A stretch of 14,383 nt of DNA from Beijerinckiaceae bacterium (lineage in GTDB: Bacteria > Pseudomonadota > Alphaproteobacteria > Rhizobiales > Beijerinckiaceae): positions 1 through 14,383 of the forward strand of contig CANGOK010000051.1 of assembly GCA_947455285.1 (NCBI GenBank). The letters are read 5' to 3'. Shown in pieces: positions 13,455 through 14,383 of the stretch. The notes under the pieces are model-generated. The model ran no database searches and was not told the DNA's origin. It saw only the letters and a list, made by a program, of their open reading frames with translations. Positions within the stretch are counted from its first letter, which is position 1. The number at the start of each line of letters is the position of its first letter. The position numbers and the translations under genes were made by a program.

Positions 13455-14161
13455 CGAATTCCGTGCGATCCGCAGCCGCCATTTCCATGCGCGACGTTCA
13501 TCTCAGTCTGGGCCGGGGCGCGGCCCGCGTCCATATCCTGAAAGGAATAAGCCTGGAAATCGGCGAAGGCGAGGCCATCGGCCTTGTGGGGCCATCGGGT
13601 TCCGGCAAATCGACCCTGCTCATGACCATGGCGGGTCTTGAGCGCCCCGATGCAGGCGAGATCGCCATTGGCGGAGAGCGAATCGATCATCTTGGCGAAG
13701 ATGCGCTGGCGCGCTTTCGCGGCGAGCGGATCGGCATAGTCTTCCAGTCCTTCCACCTCGTTCCCACCATGACGGCGCTTGAGAATGTGGCGATCCCGCT
13801 GGAGCTGGCGGGGCGGACGGACGCTTTCGCCATTGCTAGAAGCGAACTCGTCAATGTGGGGCTGGGCGAACGGCTCTCCCATTACCCCGGCCAATTGTCA
13901 GGCGGCGAGCAGCAGCGCGTGGCTCTGGCGCGGGCGCTGGCGCCCAATCCACGCATTCTCGTCGCCGATGAGCCCACCGGCAATCTCGATGAGGCCTCGG
14001 GCTCGAAGATCATCGACCTCATGTTCGCGCTGAAACGCGAGCGCGGCGGCACTCTGGTGCTAGTCACCCACGACACCGGCCTCGCCACGCGCTGCGACCG
14101 GATGATTCGGCTGCGCTCTGGCCGGATCGAAGCCCCGCAACATGCGGAGGCCGTGCAGTGA
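13451..14161 (+). CDS. ybbA: ABC transporter ATP-binding protein, YbbA/LolD-like
   Basis: This 236-residue nucleotide-binding subunit has all motifs: Walker A GPSGSGKS (47-54), Q-loop Gln99 in VFQSFHLVPTMTALENV, signature LSGGEQQR (149-156), Walker B ILVADE (169-174, Glu174), the D-loop in GNLDEASG, and the H-loop His207 in VTHD. The FQSFHLVPTMTALENVAIPLEL region is typical of the MacB/LolD/YbbA group that works with FtsX-like permeases on envelope lipids or lipoproteins. Upstream, AGAAGAG is a moderate ribosome site for the ATG at 13451; ATG 13487 is an alternative with a poorer site. The stop codon overlaps the ybbP GTG by four bases (GTGA), so the pair is translationally coupled. Confidence 0.94.
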   Translation: MPNSVRSAAAISMRDVHLSLGRGAARVHILKGISLEIGEGEAIGLVGPSGSGKSTLLMTMAGLERPDAGEIAIGGERIDHLGEDALARFRGERIGIVFQSFHLVPTMTALENVAIPLELAGRTDAFAIARSELVNVGLGERLSHYPGQLSGGEQQRVALARALAPNPRILVADEPTGNLDEASGSKIIDLMFALKRERGGTLVLVTHDTGLATRCDRMIRLRSGRIEAPQHAEAVQ

Positions 14162-14383
14162 AGGGGATCAGACTGGCGCTGCGTTTCGCGCTGCGCGATC
14201 TTGGCGGCGGGCTTTCGGGCTTTCGGATTTTTCTCGCCTGCATCGCGCTGGGCGTCGCCGCCATCGTGGGTGTGGGTTCGGTCTCGCGCGGCCTCTCCGA
14301 TGGTCTGGCCCGTGAAAGCGGCCGCATCCTTGGCGGCGATGTCGCCTTTGCGCTCATTCACCGCGAGCTGAACGACGCCGAGC
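14158..14383 (+). CDS. ybbP: FtsX-like ABC permease, YbbP type, N-terminal part only
   Basis: The frame opens with GTG at 14158 and stays open to the window end (75 codons). The ribosome site GGAGG (14146-14150) is 7 nt upstream and lies inside ybbA. The translated start (VKGIRLALRFALRDLGGGLSGFRIFLACIALGVAAIVGVGSVSRGL..., here shown by position only beyond residue 20) has a basic cytoplasmic leader, one membrane helix (about residues 24-44) and then a segment LGGDVAFALIHREL at about 58-71, characteristic of the large YbbP permeases of about 800 residues. The fused periplasmic and FtsX domains should follow outside the window. The YbbAP pair is implicated in E. coli in envelope lipid or hydrophobic compound handling together with TesA; its substrate here is unknown. 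Confidence 0.88.
   Translation, partial: MKGIRLALRFALRDLGGGLSGFRIFLACIALGVAAIVGVGSVSRGLSDGLARESGRILGGDVAFALIHRELNDAE

Noticed and set aside
1..14383. CRISPR array, tRNA or rRNA genes, insertion sequence or defence island
   Set aside because: No regularly spaced direct repeats, cloverleaf-like segments, transposase motifs or defence domains were seen on either strand by eye.

Overview
The window is a stretch of ordinary alphaproteobacterial chromosome. The high GC content, the codon use and the gene order (tlpA / argH / lptM / lysA / DUF4175, then small membrane protein / cobalamin adenosyltransferase / etfBA / 3-hydroxybutyryl-CoA dehydrogenase) suggest the order Hyphomicrobiales (Rhizobiales), in the neighbourhood of Bradyrhizobium, Beijerinckiaceae or Methylocystaceae. 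This placement is inferred from recalled gene orders and protein similarity; no search was run.

Layout. At 1-324 (-) is the start of sdhC, cut by the window edge, preceded by tlpA (410-1066, -). Divergent from tlpA runs a + strand block: argH (1094-2494), a 249-bp gap holding a large nested palindromic repeat, the small lipoprotein gene lptM (2744-2968), lysA (2983-4254), and a very large membrane protein of the DUF4175/TIGR02302 family (4328-6913). Next comes a two-gene unit, a 63-residue twin-membrane-helix protein (7027-7218) and a PduO-type cobalamin adenosyltransferase (7227-7805). It is followed by etfB-etfA (7896-9589) behind a TTGACA promoter candidate, hbd (9666-10547), an HNH endonuclease gene (10706-11275) and an SDR dehydrogenase (11356-12141). 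On the - strand lie thpR (12143-12700) and a TesA-type esterase (12760-13452). The esterase is divergent from ybbA (13451-14161) and ybbP (14158 to the window end, partial).

How the genes fit together. SdhC, TlpA (cytochrome oxidase maturation in Bradyrhizobium) and EtfAB feed or build the aerobic respiratory chain. EtfAB, Hbd, the HSD10-like SDR and the cobalamin adenosyltransferase form an acyl-CoA theme: beta-oxidation or acetoacetyl/3-hydroxybutyryl-CoA metabolism, with B12-dependent mutases elsewhere in the genome. ArgH and LysA end the arginine and lysine pathways; LysA also draws on diaminopimelate, a peptidoglycan precursor. LptM, DUF4175, TesA and YbbAP are envelope or lipid related.

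There are no tRNA or rRNA genes, CRISPR arrays, insertion sequences, phage genes or defence islands. No gene-free stretch exceeds 300 bases; the longest is 2495-2743. I found no undescribed multi-gene system. The best leads are the nested palindrome at 2524-2667, the uncharacterised DUF4175 protein, the lone chromosomal HNH gene with its hairpin leader, a perfect 9-bp hairpin before hbd, and the tesA/ybbA start codons that share one GCATGC palindrome.
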